DNA of 26,774 bases. Source: CAJQND01 sp051010055 (GTDB lineage: Bacteria; Pseudomonadota; Alphaproteobacteria; Rhizobiales; CAJQND01). Positions within the stretch are counted from its first letter, which is position 1. Every line of letters begins with the position of its first letter. A program made the translations under genes and the position numbers. The notes below the pieces were generated by a model. The model was not told the DNA's origin, did not search any database, and saw only the letters and a list, made by a program, of their open reading frames with translations. The stretch covers positions 1 through 26,774 of the forward strand of contig JBPCVY010000171.1 of the NCBI GenBank assembly GCA_051010055.1, written 5' to 3'. Below, piece by piece: positions 1 through 7,281 of this stretch.

Positions 1-106
1 CAGGCCGTGCGGTTGGATCGACAGCCACTTCTTCTTCCGCACCACAGGCGGCCAGAAGCGTTGCCAGCACTGCCACCGCAAAAAGACGAATTACCTTAAA
101 GTTCAT
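1..106 (-). CDS. Lipoprotein N-terminus, cut by window edge
   Basis: The reverse strand from an ATG at 106-104 reads MNFKVIRLFAVAVLATLLAAC followed by GAEEEVAVD, and runs off the window start. This is a classic type II signal peptide: two basic residues (K4, R7), a hydrophobic core of about 14 residues, and a lipobox LAAC with the lipidated Cys at residue 21. The acidic stretch after the Cys and the absence of Asp at +2 fit an outer-membrane rather than inner-membrane destination, which is inference. Only about 35 residues are visible, so the mature function cannot be assigned. The Shine-Dalgarno is weak. The gene upstream on this strand is the methyltransferase ending at 263, with about 156 bases between. 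Confidence 0.75.
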   Translation of the reverse strand, partial: MNFKVIRLFAVAVLATLLAACGAEEEVAVDPTARP

Positions 107-241
107 GGTCAATTACTGCCTGTTCAGAAGATGAGGCGAAAGCTTAAGTCTGTTAAAGTATTCATACAAGTAACCACGCAGTAAAATCTTGCGTTTCTCG
201 CGACCAAACTTTCGACCGCGCGAAAAACCAAGCGTACAACG

Positions 242-266
242 CTAATATGCAGGCGTTGCATATTAG
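242..266. repeat. Perfect 10-bp inverted repeat over a stop codon
   Basis: CTAATATGCA (242-251) and TGCATATTAG (257-266) are exact reverse complements separated by the five bases GGCGT. The right arm contains the stop codon of the methyltransferase (263-265). No T-run follows on either strand, so a classic intrinsic terminator is not supported. It could be an mRNA 3' hairpin or a binding site for a dimeric regulator. Confidence 0.6.
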
Positions 267-1090
267 TCCGCCGAGACGATGAAAAATTCCCTCCTTATGA
301 GCCGGGCCTCGATGACCGGAAGCTTGGTGCGCCATCCATCCATGCGTTCTTTCAACACATCAGCGCCGATGGCGGCACAAAGCTCGTGTTCGTGCGCGTC
401 ATCGGCCTCAATTTGGCGGCAGATGGAATCTGAAAACTGGGATGTAATGTCCTTTCTCTCTTCAACCTTCCAACCGGTTGAAGAAAGGAGGACATCATAT
501 GGTTCATCTGAGCGGATGAACTCCGGCCCGTTTTCAACGGCCAGTTCGTAATCCCTCTCAGACAGACCCGGCGCGACAAAAATGACGGTGAAAGCCATCT
601 TGCCGCCATCTGAAATAACGCGCCTGCATTCCGTCAGCACGGCGCGCTTTTGTTCAAGACAGCAAAGAAGATCGCTGTGGCTAATCGCGTCGAACCCGCC
701 ATCTGACAAGGGCAAAGCCGCCGCATCGGCACAAATGCAACGCACACGCTCCGAAATCCCATCAAGCGCTGCCCGTTCCGATGCAATGCACAATCCTGCG
801 AGAGGAAGGTCCACCAGAACCGCGTTACAGCCGCTAAGTCTGGCCATATACACTCCCGGCCAACCAGCCCCTGCACCCAAATCAAGGAAACTCTTGCTTG
901 GAGTCAGTCGCAAACTATCAATCATCTCAATGGCTTCGGGTTGTGTCGTCCAACTGTCGCCGCCATAGTCGCATCCGCAAACACGTTTTTCGATGGCAAT
1001 GAAAACGGGCAGCTGGCCGCGCAGGTAAGTGGCCTCAAACCGGTCTTTTTGAGCCCATTCATCAGAGCTTAATTGGGATTTCCAGTTCAT
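263..1090 (-). CDS. SAM-dependent methyltransferase (class I)
   Basis: A 275-residue protein with a Rossmann-type SAM-binding fold. Motif I is LDLGAGAGWPG at about residues 69-79. An acidic residue ends the second strand (AVLVDLP), and a DAAALPLSDGGFDAI segment matches motifs II and III of the Methyltransf_11/25 families. The C-terminal third (DITSQFSDSICRQIEADDAHEHEL onward) resembles the variable substrate lid of small-molecule methyltransferases. The substrate cannot be read from sequence. The protein is rather Cys-rich for a cytosolic enzyme. It starts 32 bases after the stop of the cyclase gene on the same strand, so the two may be co-transcribed. A GAAAG just ahead of the ATG is an acceptable ribosome binding site. 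The fold is certain; the exact role is unknown. Confidence 0.85.
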   Translation of the reverse strand: MNWKSQLSSDEWAQKDRFEATYLRGQLPVFIAIEKRVCGCDYGGDSWTTQPEAIEMIDSLRLTPSKSFLDLGAGAGWPGVYMARLSGCNAVLVDLPLAGLCIASERAALDGISERVRCICADAAALPLSDGGFDAISHSDLLCCLEQKRAVLTECRRVISDGGKMAFTVIFVAPGLSERDYELAVENGPEFIRSDEPYDVLLSSTGWKVEERKDITSQFSDSICRQIEADDAHEHELCAAIGADVLKERMDGWRTKLPVIEARLIRREFFIVSAD

Positions 1091-1122
1091 ATTGCTTTCG
1101 GCTGGTTTCCACCAATTGCCAG

Positions 1123-2142
1123 CTATTCCAGGCCGGCCTTTTGCAAGCCTGTAATATAAGTTTCCAGCTGGTCGGCGCGCTTGAGATAGAACAAATGTTC
1201 CTTGGCAAAGCCGACGGAAAACTCAGGCTTGGTTGATTTCAGATCCTTAACAGCTTGGGCAGATTGTTCTTCATCGCCGAGATGTCCGAGCGCGGCTACC
1301 AGATGAGCTCTGGCCCAATACTGTGCGTTAGGCACCTGCACGGCCCGGCGCGCCCAGTGCGCTGCTTCATCGAATTCATCGCGGAAAAGATGGGCAAGCG
1401 AGCGGTACGAGAAAAATCCCCAGCGGAACGGATCATGCGGGCTGAGCTTGACGGCGGTTTCGAATTTTTCAATTGCTTCGTCCAAGCGCCCTTCGTAGGC
1501 AAGGGAATCCCCAAGGCCGCAATAGCTCACCGCTAGACAGGGATTAAGCTCTATCGATTGCTCCAGGGCATCGATTGCCAAGTCATATTCACGGCGTGCC
1601 AGATGAACTCGCCCGATAACAAAGTAAGCGTTCGCATCCTGGTCATCGATTTCAATGGCCCGCTTTGCTGAGGCCAGCGCTTCATCCAGAAGCTTTTCCT
1701 CCGGCGCAGCATCGAAGTAAACCATATTTAGAACGATGGCATAGGCGAGCCTTGAATGGGCCCCGGCAAAGTCCGGATCCAGTGCGATAGATTCACGCAA
1801 CAGGTCTTGCGATTTCAAATTGCCGTCACGTGTGAACTTGTAGAATTCGGCCACCCCAAGCTGATAGAGGTCCCAGGCCCGCAGGTTCTGGCGCGGCAAC
1901 CGTTCTGCTTTGCGCTGTTCGGTGAGCCCGAGCTCTGCTTCAACACGGGCTGCAACCAGTTCGGTAATTTCATCCTGCAGGTCGAAGATATCGACTACAT
2001 CCCGGTCAAAGCGCTCCGACCACACGCTATGTTCTGTATCCGCATCAACCACTTGCACGGTTATGCGCACCCGGTTGCCCGCCTTCCTCACACTGCCGGT
2101 GACAATGTAGTCAGCACCCAGTTTTTCGCCAATGGCTTTCAA
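1123..2142 (-). CDS. TolB-like/TPR C-terminal part of frameshifted cyclase
   Basis: This frame continues the cyclase that begins at 3215. It can be opened by a TTG at 2142-2140, but coding similarity extends upstream of it: the frame before the TTG reads TVVARNPAFAFRNSSDS, which is the expected family sequence linking LSKxRW to the conserved GSVRKAGNRVRITVQVVDA segment. About residues 1-75 of the open frame form the TolB-like nucleotide-cyclase-associated region (VWSERFDRDVVDIFDLQDEI). Residues about 90-330 are helical TPR-type repeats, for example ANAYFVIGRVHLARREYDLA and AVSYCGLGDSLAYEGRLDEA. TPRs in this family are presumed protein-interaction modules. I read it as the C-terminal half of one gene of about 697 residues, not as an independent gene, although the TTGA overlap with the upstream stop would allow coupled translation. 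Confidence 0.8.
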   Translation of the reverse strand: MKAIGEKLGADYIVTGSVRKAGNRVRITVQVVDADTEHSVWSERFDRDVVDIFDLQDEITELVAARVEAELGLTEQRKAERLPRQNLRAWDLYQLGVAEFYKFTRDGNLKSQDLLRESIALDPDFAGAHSRLAYAIVLNMVYFDAAPEEKLLDEALASAKRAIEIDDQDANAYFVIGRVHLARREYDLAIDALEQSIELNPCLAVSYCGLGDSLAYEGRLDEAIEKFETAVKLSPHDPFRWGFFSYRSLAHLFRDEFDEAAHWARRAVQVPNAQYWARAHLVAALGHLGDEEQSAQAVKDLKSTKPEFSVGFAKEHLFYLKRADQLETYITGLQKAGLE

Positions 2143-3215
2143 ACTGTCACTCGAGTTCCGGAACGCAAAGGCGGGGTTGCGGGCGACAACAGTGAGCCAC
2201 CGGTTTTGGAGAGGGCAGTTGTAATATCTTCGGTTACGCCATCGGAGAAATAGTCCTCATCGGGATCACGGTTCAGATTGACAAATGGCAGCACCGCAAT
2301 GCTCGGCCTCTCGATAATGGACCGCAATGTATCGGCAGGCGTTTCTTCCACCCGCTGCTCGGGCTCGGCCGGTTGCGCAATTTCCACCGGCGCCACAAAC
2401 CGGAAACCGCGCCCGTGGACGGTGCGTATCATCTGCTGTGCGGCACCGTCATCACCGAGCGCCTTGCGGGCCGCTTTGATCTGGCTGGACAGGGCTGCAT
2501 CCGACACAATGCGATTGCCCCAGATTTCTGAGAAGATTTCTTCCTTGGTGACAGTGCGCTCGCTGTTTCGGGCAAGGAACACCAAGAGGTCGAACACCTG
2601 CGGTTCTACGGCGATCCGGTGGCCTGCATTGCGCAGCTCAAACAGCGCCGTATCAAGCTCAAACCCGGCAAAGCGGATCACGTTGGCATCGTTCCCCTCC
2701 TCGCCAAAATCCACGCGGTAGGCCTCAATCGCCCGGCTGATATTTTTCACCTGCTGCTCACCAAGGGGAACGAACCGCACCGGCACATTGCCGCCTATGT
2801 GGTCGAAAACCTGCTTGGAAAGAACTATGCCTCCAGGTTGAGCGATGCTTTCCAACCGAGAGGCAACGTTGACGCCATCTCCGAAAATATCGCCCTCTTC
2901 GACAATGACATCTCCAAGGTGAAGGCCAATCCTCAACCGCAATTTGCCGGCCGGGCCTGAAGCGCCGTTGCGGGTGGCCAATTCCTCCTGGATTTCCACC
3001 GCGCTTTGCAATGCACCGACAACACTTGAGAATTCAGCCAAAGTGCCATCGCCCATGAGCTTAACAGTGCGCCCGGAATGGCGGCCAATGGCGGGGTCGA
3101 TCACATCTATACGAATTTCCTTCAGGCGATCCAGGGTCCCCTGCTCGTCCAATTCCATAAGCCGGCTGTAACCGACGACGTCCATTGCAACGATGGTTGT
3201 AAGTTTGCGTTCCAT
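2139..3215 (-). CDS. Class III adenylate/guanylate cyclase with winged helix, frameshifted
   Basis: Residues 1 to about 170 are a class III nucleotide cyclase domain converting ATP (or GTP) to the cyclic nucleotide. Visible catalytic residues are the metal-binding Asp12 (MDVVGYSR) and Asp56 (KLMGDG), a purine-site Lys52, and the transition-state pair Asn116 and Arg120 (GDGVNVASRLE). Residues about 180-278 form an OmpR-type winged-helix domain (EPQVFDLLVFLARNSER then HGRGFRFVAPVE). From about residue 300 the TolB-like segment SIAVLPFVNLNRDPDEDYF begins, but after ALSK the frame turns into a non-family tail and stops. The expected continuation is in the next frame, so one base appears missing near the AAAA run at 2204-2207. 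An AAGGG lies six bases before the ATG. Either a sequencing error or a real mutation; if real, the cyclase and DNA-binding parts remain intact. Confidence 0.88.
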   Translation of the reverse strand: MERKLTTIVAMDVVGYSRLMELDEQGTLDRLKEIRIDVIDPAIGRHSGRTVKLMGDGTLAEFSSVVGALQSAVEIQEELATRNGASGPAGKLRLRIGLHLGDVIVEEGDIFGDGVNVASRLESIAQPGGIVLSKQVFDHIGGNVPVRFVPLGEQQVKNISRAIEAYRVDFGEEGNDANVIRFAGFELDTALFELRNAGHRIAVEPQVFDLLVFLARNSERTVTKEEIFSEIWGNRIVSDAALSSQIKAARKALGDDGAAQQMIRTVHGRGFRFVAPVEIAQPAEPEQRVEETPADTLRSIIERPSIAVLPFVNLNRDPDEDYFSDGVTEDITTALSKTGGSLLSPATPPLRSGTRVTV

Positions 3216-3372
3216 TTCCAGCCCTTGCAGACTCTGGGAGACCCATTTTTGCGGCGTCTGCTTGGCCGCTATTGTACGAAGATTGCCGTTCCGATTGAAC
3301 CGTAAAGTTTCTCACGGCGCGGAATCGAATGTGTGAGCTACCGCCTTTCACTATGTCTTTTTTGTTCTAAGC

Positions 3373-4362
3373 CTATTCGTCGCCATAACCACCAAATAAT
3401 GCGGTCGACAGGTAGCGCTCCGCAAAGCTTGGCAGCATGGCTACGACGGTTTTCCCTTTCATTTCATCGCGTGCGGCAACCCGCATGGCGCAGGCAAGAG
3501 CGGCACCAGACGAAATCCCCACTGGAATGCCCTCAAGAACTGCAAGCTTTTGCGCTGTTTCGATTGCTTCTTCGTTGCTGACTTGCAGCACTTCATCGAT
3601 CAAACTGGTATCCAAAACGTCCGGCACAAAGCCCGCACCAATCCCCTGGATCATATGGGGAGAATGCTCCCCGCCGGACAATACAGGGCTGTTTTCAGGT
3701 TCAACGGCAATTATTTTCACGTCTGGTTTCCGTGTTTTCAGAACTTCGCTGACGCCCGTGAGTGTGCCGCCTGTGCCAACGCCCAGCACCACCGCATCGA
3801 CGACGCCATTCGTATCAATCCAAATTTCCTCCGCCGTTGTCTTGCGGTGAATTTCAGGATTGGCCGAGTGACCGAACTGCCACGGCATAATCGCCTTATC
3901 GGTTTCAACAATGATCTCATTCGCCTTGTCGATGGCGCCGCCGATGCCGAGCTCTTTGGGCGTTAAGACCAGCTCAGCGCCAAGGAACCTCATCAACTTG
4001 CGCCGCTCCACGGAGAAACTGTCGGGCAGGGTGAAAACACAACAATATCCTTTCACCGCGCAGGCGAATGCAAGACCAATCCCGGTATTGCCCGATGTTG
4101 GCTCGACAATCACACTGCCAGGTCCGATCGCCCCTTCATTTTCCATCGCTTCCAGCATGGAAACCGCAATCCGGTCCTTTACGCTGCCCAGCGGATTGAA
4201 AAATTCAAGCTTGGCGAGAACTTCCCCCTTGCAGCCATAGTCTGTGGAAAGTCTAGAGATTTGCACCAGCGGAGTATTGTCAACTGTTTCAAGAGTATTC
4301 TTATAGACCCGGCCCCTTCCAGGCTTGTCATAGGTCACACGGGTAGCGGCCTGATAATTCAT
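3373..4362 (-). CDS. cysK: Cysteine synthase A (O-acetylserine sulfhydrylase)
   Basis: A PLP-dependent fold-type II enzyme that joins O-acetylserine and sulfide to give L-cysteine. The Schiff-base lysine is in NPLGSVKDR (Lys62 from the chosen start). The substrate loop is TSGNTG at about 89-94, the PLP phosphate loop is GTGGTLTG, and SSGAALA lies near the C-terminus. Length is 329 residues, usual for CysK, with an N-terminal extension of about 15-20 residues relative to the enterobacterial enzyme. An in-frame ATG at 4407 exists, but it would overlap the upstream methyltransferase. The ATG at 4362 is preceded by TAAGGAG seven bases away, and the TAA of that element is the upstream stop codon, so 4362 is preferred. 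It is downstream of, and almost certainly co-transcribed with, the methyltransferase at 4374-5264. Confidence 0.93.
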   Translation of the reverse strand: MNYQAATRVTYDKPGRGRVYKNTLETVDNTPLVQISRLSTDYGCKGEVLAKLEFFNPLGSVKDRIAVSMLEAMENEGAIGPGSVIVEPTSGNTGIGLAFACAVKGYCCVFTLPDSFSVERRKLMRFLGAELVLTPKELGIGGAIDKANEIIVETDKAIMPWQFGHSANPEIHRKTTAEEIWIDTNGVVDAVVLGVGTGGTLTGVSEVLKTRKPDVKIIAVEPENSPVLSGGEHSPHMIQGIGAGFVPDVLDTSLIDEVLQVSNEEAIETAQKLAVLEGIPVGISSGAALACAMRVAARDEMKGKTVVAMLPSFAERYLSTALFGGYGDE

Positions 4363-4373
4363 TGCCTTACTCC

Positions 4374-5264
4374 TTAATACTCCGGGTTCGTCGCGCTGAT
4401 AACCCAAGAGGAGCTGTCCATAACAATGCCGTCTGCTTGAATTTTCTGCTGGTTGATCGCCACAGCAAGGGCTGCCTCGATATCCGCGCGCCTTTTCTCT
4501 GCTTCCTCACCTGCCTCGCGGAAAACCTCGCCCGCCGGGCCAATGGCAAGCTGAAAATCAATCGCGTCCTGTACATTGTGACCAACCAGAACGGGGGCAT
4601 CTACGCGGGTGAATTCAATGTTCTCATAACCGGCGATTTCCATCATCTTGCGCACGGTTTCTTCGTTGGACATGGAAAATGGGCCCGGTCCGCAGGTCAG
4701 CGCATCTTCACCGGGCATCGGCAGATAGCGCAGCACGACGTCCTTGGCCATCGACAACCAGGGATTGTCGACCCGGTTGCGCCAGACAATATGCACCATA
4801 CGCCCGCCCGGTCTCAGCGCCTTTCGCATATTGCGAAGACCTGCCACCGGATTGGCAAAAAACATTGTGCCAAAGCGGGCAAACACAAAGTCAAACTCAT
4901 CTGCCGGTAATGCGATTTCAGCATCGCCCCGCGTAAAGGAAATATTCTTTATGTCGCGCGCCTTGACTTCGTCTTCCGCGTATTCGAGAAATGCATCGCA
5001 GCAATCAATCCCGACAACCTCGCCCTCAGGTCCAACCCGTTCGGCAAGTTTTATTGCGGTGTCACCAAAGCCGCACCCCACGTCGAGAACCCTATCGCCC
5101 TCCTTAACCGGAAGATTGGGAAAAATAGCCGCGCTATGCTGCGTCAGCCCATCAACTAGAATGTGCTTGAAACGGATGAATTTGGGCGCAAGGACCTCAT
5201 TCCAGAATTGGACAAACTCGGTATCTTCCTGCGCAAGTTCTGTTGTTGGATTTACATTGTTCAT
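4374..5264 (-). CDS. SAM-dependent methyltransferase (UbiE/Methyltransf_11-like)
   Basis: A 296-residue class I methyltransferase. Motif I is VLDVGCGFGDTAI at about residues 59-71, followed by an acidic end to the second strand (VVGIDCCDAFLEYA), a GDAEIALPADEFDFVFARF motif II region and LRPGGRMVHIVWR. These are typical of the Methyltransf_11/31 families that include UbiE-like and small-molecule methyltransferases. The C-terminal half carries a GPFSMSNEETVRKMM lid segment common in that group. The substrate is unknown. It is the first gene of a two-gene operon with cysK, 11 bases apart, with the cysK ribosome binding site overlapping its stop codon. That pairing hints at thiol or sulfur metabolism, but this is inference from context only. 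A GAGAAG precedes the ATG. Confidence 0.85.
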   Translation of the reverse strand: MNNVNPTTELAQEDTEFVQFWNEVLAPKFIRFKHILVDGLTQHSAAIFPNLPVKEGDRVLDVGCGFGDTAIKLAERVGPEGEVVGIDCCDAFLEYAEDEVKARDIKNISFTRGDAEIALPADEFDFVFARFGTMFFANPVAGLRNMRKALRPGGRMVHIVWRNRVDNPWLSMAKDVVLRYLPMPGEDALTCGPGPFSMSNEETVRKMMEIAGYENIEFTRVDAPVLVGHNVQDAIDFQLAIGPAGEVFREAGEEAEKRRADIEAALAVAINQQKIQADGIVMDSSSWVISATNPEY

Positions 5265-5444
5265 TTTCTTCTCGCCTGTTCACTCGGGCTTAGATTTGCA
5301 TCGTTTCGCCAGATTAGGCGCACGGGAATTCCGATGCTTGATCGAAATCTGAAGAAAGTCTGGTTAATTCATGAAGATGGCGCCAAAGGCCGTCCGGCGG
5401 CCAGATGTATAACCCGCAGCCTAGCGATTATATCGGGAAACGTT

Positions 5445-5485
5445 GCGCCATCAGGCGCCTGCCTGGAAAGCGCGGTTATACGCGC
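5445..5485 (-). terminator. Two GC-rich hairpins downstream of hemY
   Basis: Just past the hemY stop on the minus strand are two short stems. One has arms GCGCG (5470-5474) and CGCGC (5481-5485); the other has GCGCC (5445-5449) and GGCGC (5454-5458) around a four-base loop. Neither is followed by a clear T-run, so intrinsic termination is only a possibility. Confidence 0.3.
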
Positions 5486-5491
5486 GTGAAC

Positions 5492-7273
5492 TCAGTTTAT
5501 TGCAGTATCACCGTCAGGGCCCGGATCGTCAGGCTGACGCAAAGGTTCAACATCTGCTTGTTTGCCCTTTGAACTTGAGCGCGGCTTCGGTTTGGCGCGC
5601 GCTTCTTGTTTTTCGGCTTTCTCCGGTTTCACTTCAGGAGCAGGCTCTTCGACCACCGACTGTACTTCAACGCTGGTTTCATCCTTGCCATTGCCTTTCA
5701 CGGGTTCGGCTTTTTCTTCGGAAGCGGCCTCTTTATCCTCTTCCCCAGGTTCTGCGGCCTCTTCTTTGTCCTGCTTTTGAGGCTCTTCCGCTTCAACGGC
5801 AGCCTCTTTTTCCGGTTCAATCACTTCAGCAACCGCTTCTTCCTTAGGCGGTTCTGCTGGCGCGGGCGGCTCCACAACTTCCTCAACAGGCTCAACGGTT
5901 ATGGTTTCGGCTTCATCGGCTTCGGCTGCATCATCAGCCACCATTTCGGAAATCTCTTCGGCCACAAAATCGTCAGGCACGCTCTGGGAAAGCCCCTCGA
6001 CAGGCACCTTCCATTTAAACGCATCGAGCTCACCGGTAACCGGCGAAACCGGTAGCCAATCCGGAGAAACATGGGCATCGGCCACCCAGGCAGGATCGCG
6101 CGGTGCACGCACAGCCCGGGCCAGCCATTCGCGGGCCTTGCCCTTGTCACCATGTTCGCCTTGTTCAATTTCCGCCATCAAGGCACACACGCGTACAGGC
6201 GGGCGGTCATCCACATACATTGAGAGCGCCTTGCGGGCATCGCGCCAGTCTTGGGCATCAATGCACGCGCGGGCCAGTGCGATTGCGCCTTCAAGTTCAC
6301 CGCTGGATTTGGAAACAAGCTGGGTAATGCGCGTCTGGCGGTCCTGGGGGGAATCTCCCGAACGTAAAAATGCGTAAACTTCCGCCACATCCGGGTGCGG
6401 AGAAAGCTTCCACGTCTTCTCCAGTATACGCGCTGCCTTGCGGGTGTTTGCCTGATTGACCAAGAGCCGCCCTGCAACCACGGCGGCCGGCACAAGGTCT
6501 GGTGCAAGCTTGTGCGCACGCTCTGAAAGGGAAAGAGCCTCGGCAGGGTTTTCATCTTCGATTTCAAGGGCTTCGGCGGTGAGCACGACAGCTCGACGGC
6601 GATCTTCTTCTGCTTTGGTTATGGTGCCGGCGCGGCGTTGGTTCTCCAACGTACGGGCAGCTCCCGCCCAGTTCCGCTCTGCTGACTGCAATGCCAGCAT
6701 GGCGCGCGATGCCCAGGGTAAATCAGGATTTTTCGAAACCGCCCTTTCAACCAATGCGCGGGCCTTTTCCATATCACCATCCTGGCGGGCCTGGGTGAAA
6801 AGGCCTCGAAGGCCAAGCACTTCGGTGTCCGGCGAATTGCTCATTTCTTCAAAAACGCGGGTAACGGTGGCCTTATCTCCACGCAATTGAGCCGCTTGCG
6901 CCGTCAGCAATTGGGTGAGCGGGTCATTATCAGTTAGCCGGGCTGCCTTGCTCGCAAACTTCGTTGCCTGGCTGGCATCACCTGCCCCAACAGCGACAAT
7001 TCCCTTGGTAATAGCTTCATATGCTTTTTTCTTGCGCCGGCCGGCGAAAAACCCGGACATGGCGCCAGGTGCTGCAAACACGCGCCGGATAATCGAAAAC
7101 AGCACCATGAGAAGGATGACAATAGCAGCAAGGCCGAGAATTGACGCCATCACCGGCAATTCAACCGCATAGCCAAGCCACTCTATGCTGACTGTTCCAG
7201 GCCTGTCAGCGAGCCAGACAAAGCCCCAGGCAAGCAGTGCGATGAGAATAACGCGAACTATCATCTTCCACAT
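5492..7273 (-). CDS. hemY: HemY-family TPR inner-membrane protein
   Basis: A 593-residue inner-membrane protein of the HemY family (not the protoporphyrinogen oxidase of the same name). Two N-terminal hydrophobic segments, about residues 4-22 and 39-63, match the HemY N-terminal domain. Residues about 80-390 are TPR-like helical repeats. The conserved alphaproteobacterial signature PVSPVTGELDAFKWKVP follows at about 405-421. After it comes a long low-complexity tail of about 165 residues, rich in Glu, Ala, Pro and Lys, then a basic stretch (RAKPKPRSSSKGK), which is longer than usual. The cellular role of HemY is not firmly known; it is tied to late heme synthesis by operon position. It is the last gene of the hemC-hemD-mic60-hemY block. 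The ATG at 7273 follows GGTGAGG, and the gap to the Mic60-like gene is only eight bases. Confidence 0.88.
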   Translation of the reverse strand: MWKMIVRVILIALLAWGFVWLADRPGTVSIEWLGYAVELPVMASILGLAAIVILLMVLFSIIRRVFAAPGAMSGFFAGRRKKKAYEAITKGIVAVGAGDASQATKFASKAARLTDNDPLTQLLTAQAAQLRGDKATVTRVFEEMSNSPDTEVLGLRGLFTQARQDGDMEKARALVERAVSKNPDLPWASRAMLALQSAERNWAGAARTLENQRRAGTITKAEEDRRRAVVLTAEALEIEDENPAEALSLSERAHKLAPDLVPAAVVAGRLLVNQANTRKAARILEKTWKLSPHPDVAEVYAFLRSGDSPQDRQTRITQLVSKSSGELEGAIALARACIDAQDWRDARKALSMYVDDRPPVRVCALMAEIEQGEHGDKGKAREWLARAVRAPRDPAWVADAHVSPDWLPVSPVTGELDAFKWKVPVEGLSQSVPDDFVAEEISEMVADDAAEADEAETITVEPVEEVVEPPAPAEPPKEEAVAEVIEPEKEAAVEAEEPQKQDKEEAAEPGEEDKEAASEEKAEPVKGNGKDETSVEVQSVVEEPAPEVKPEKAEKQEARAKPKPRSSSKGKQADVEPLRQPDDPGPDGDTAIN

Positions 7274-7281
7274 GGCTTACC

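Noticed and set aside
144..156. Possible CtrA site (two TTAA)
   Set aside because: The spacing is five bases, not the seven of the CtrA consensus.
5163..5489. 108-residue plus-strand frame between the cysK operon and hemY
   Set aside because: Begins inside the antisense methyltransferase start and has no ribosome binding site or family motif; the gap is better read as promoter and 3' hairpins.
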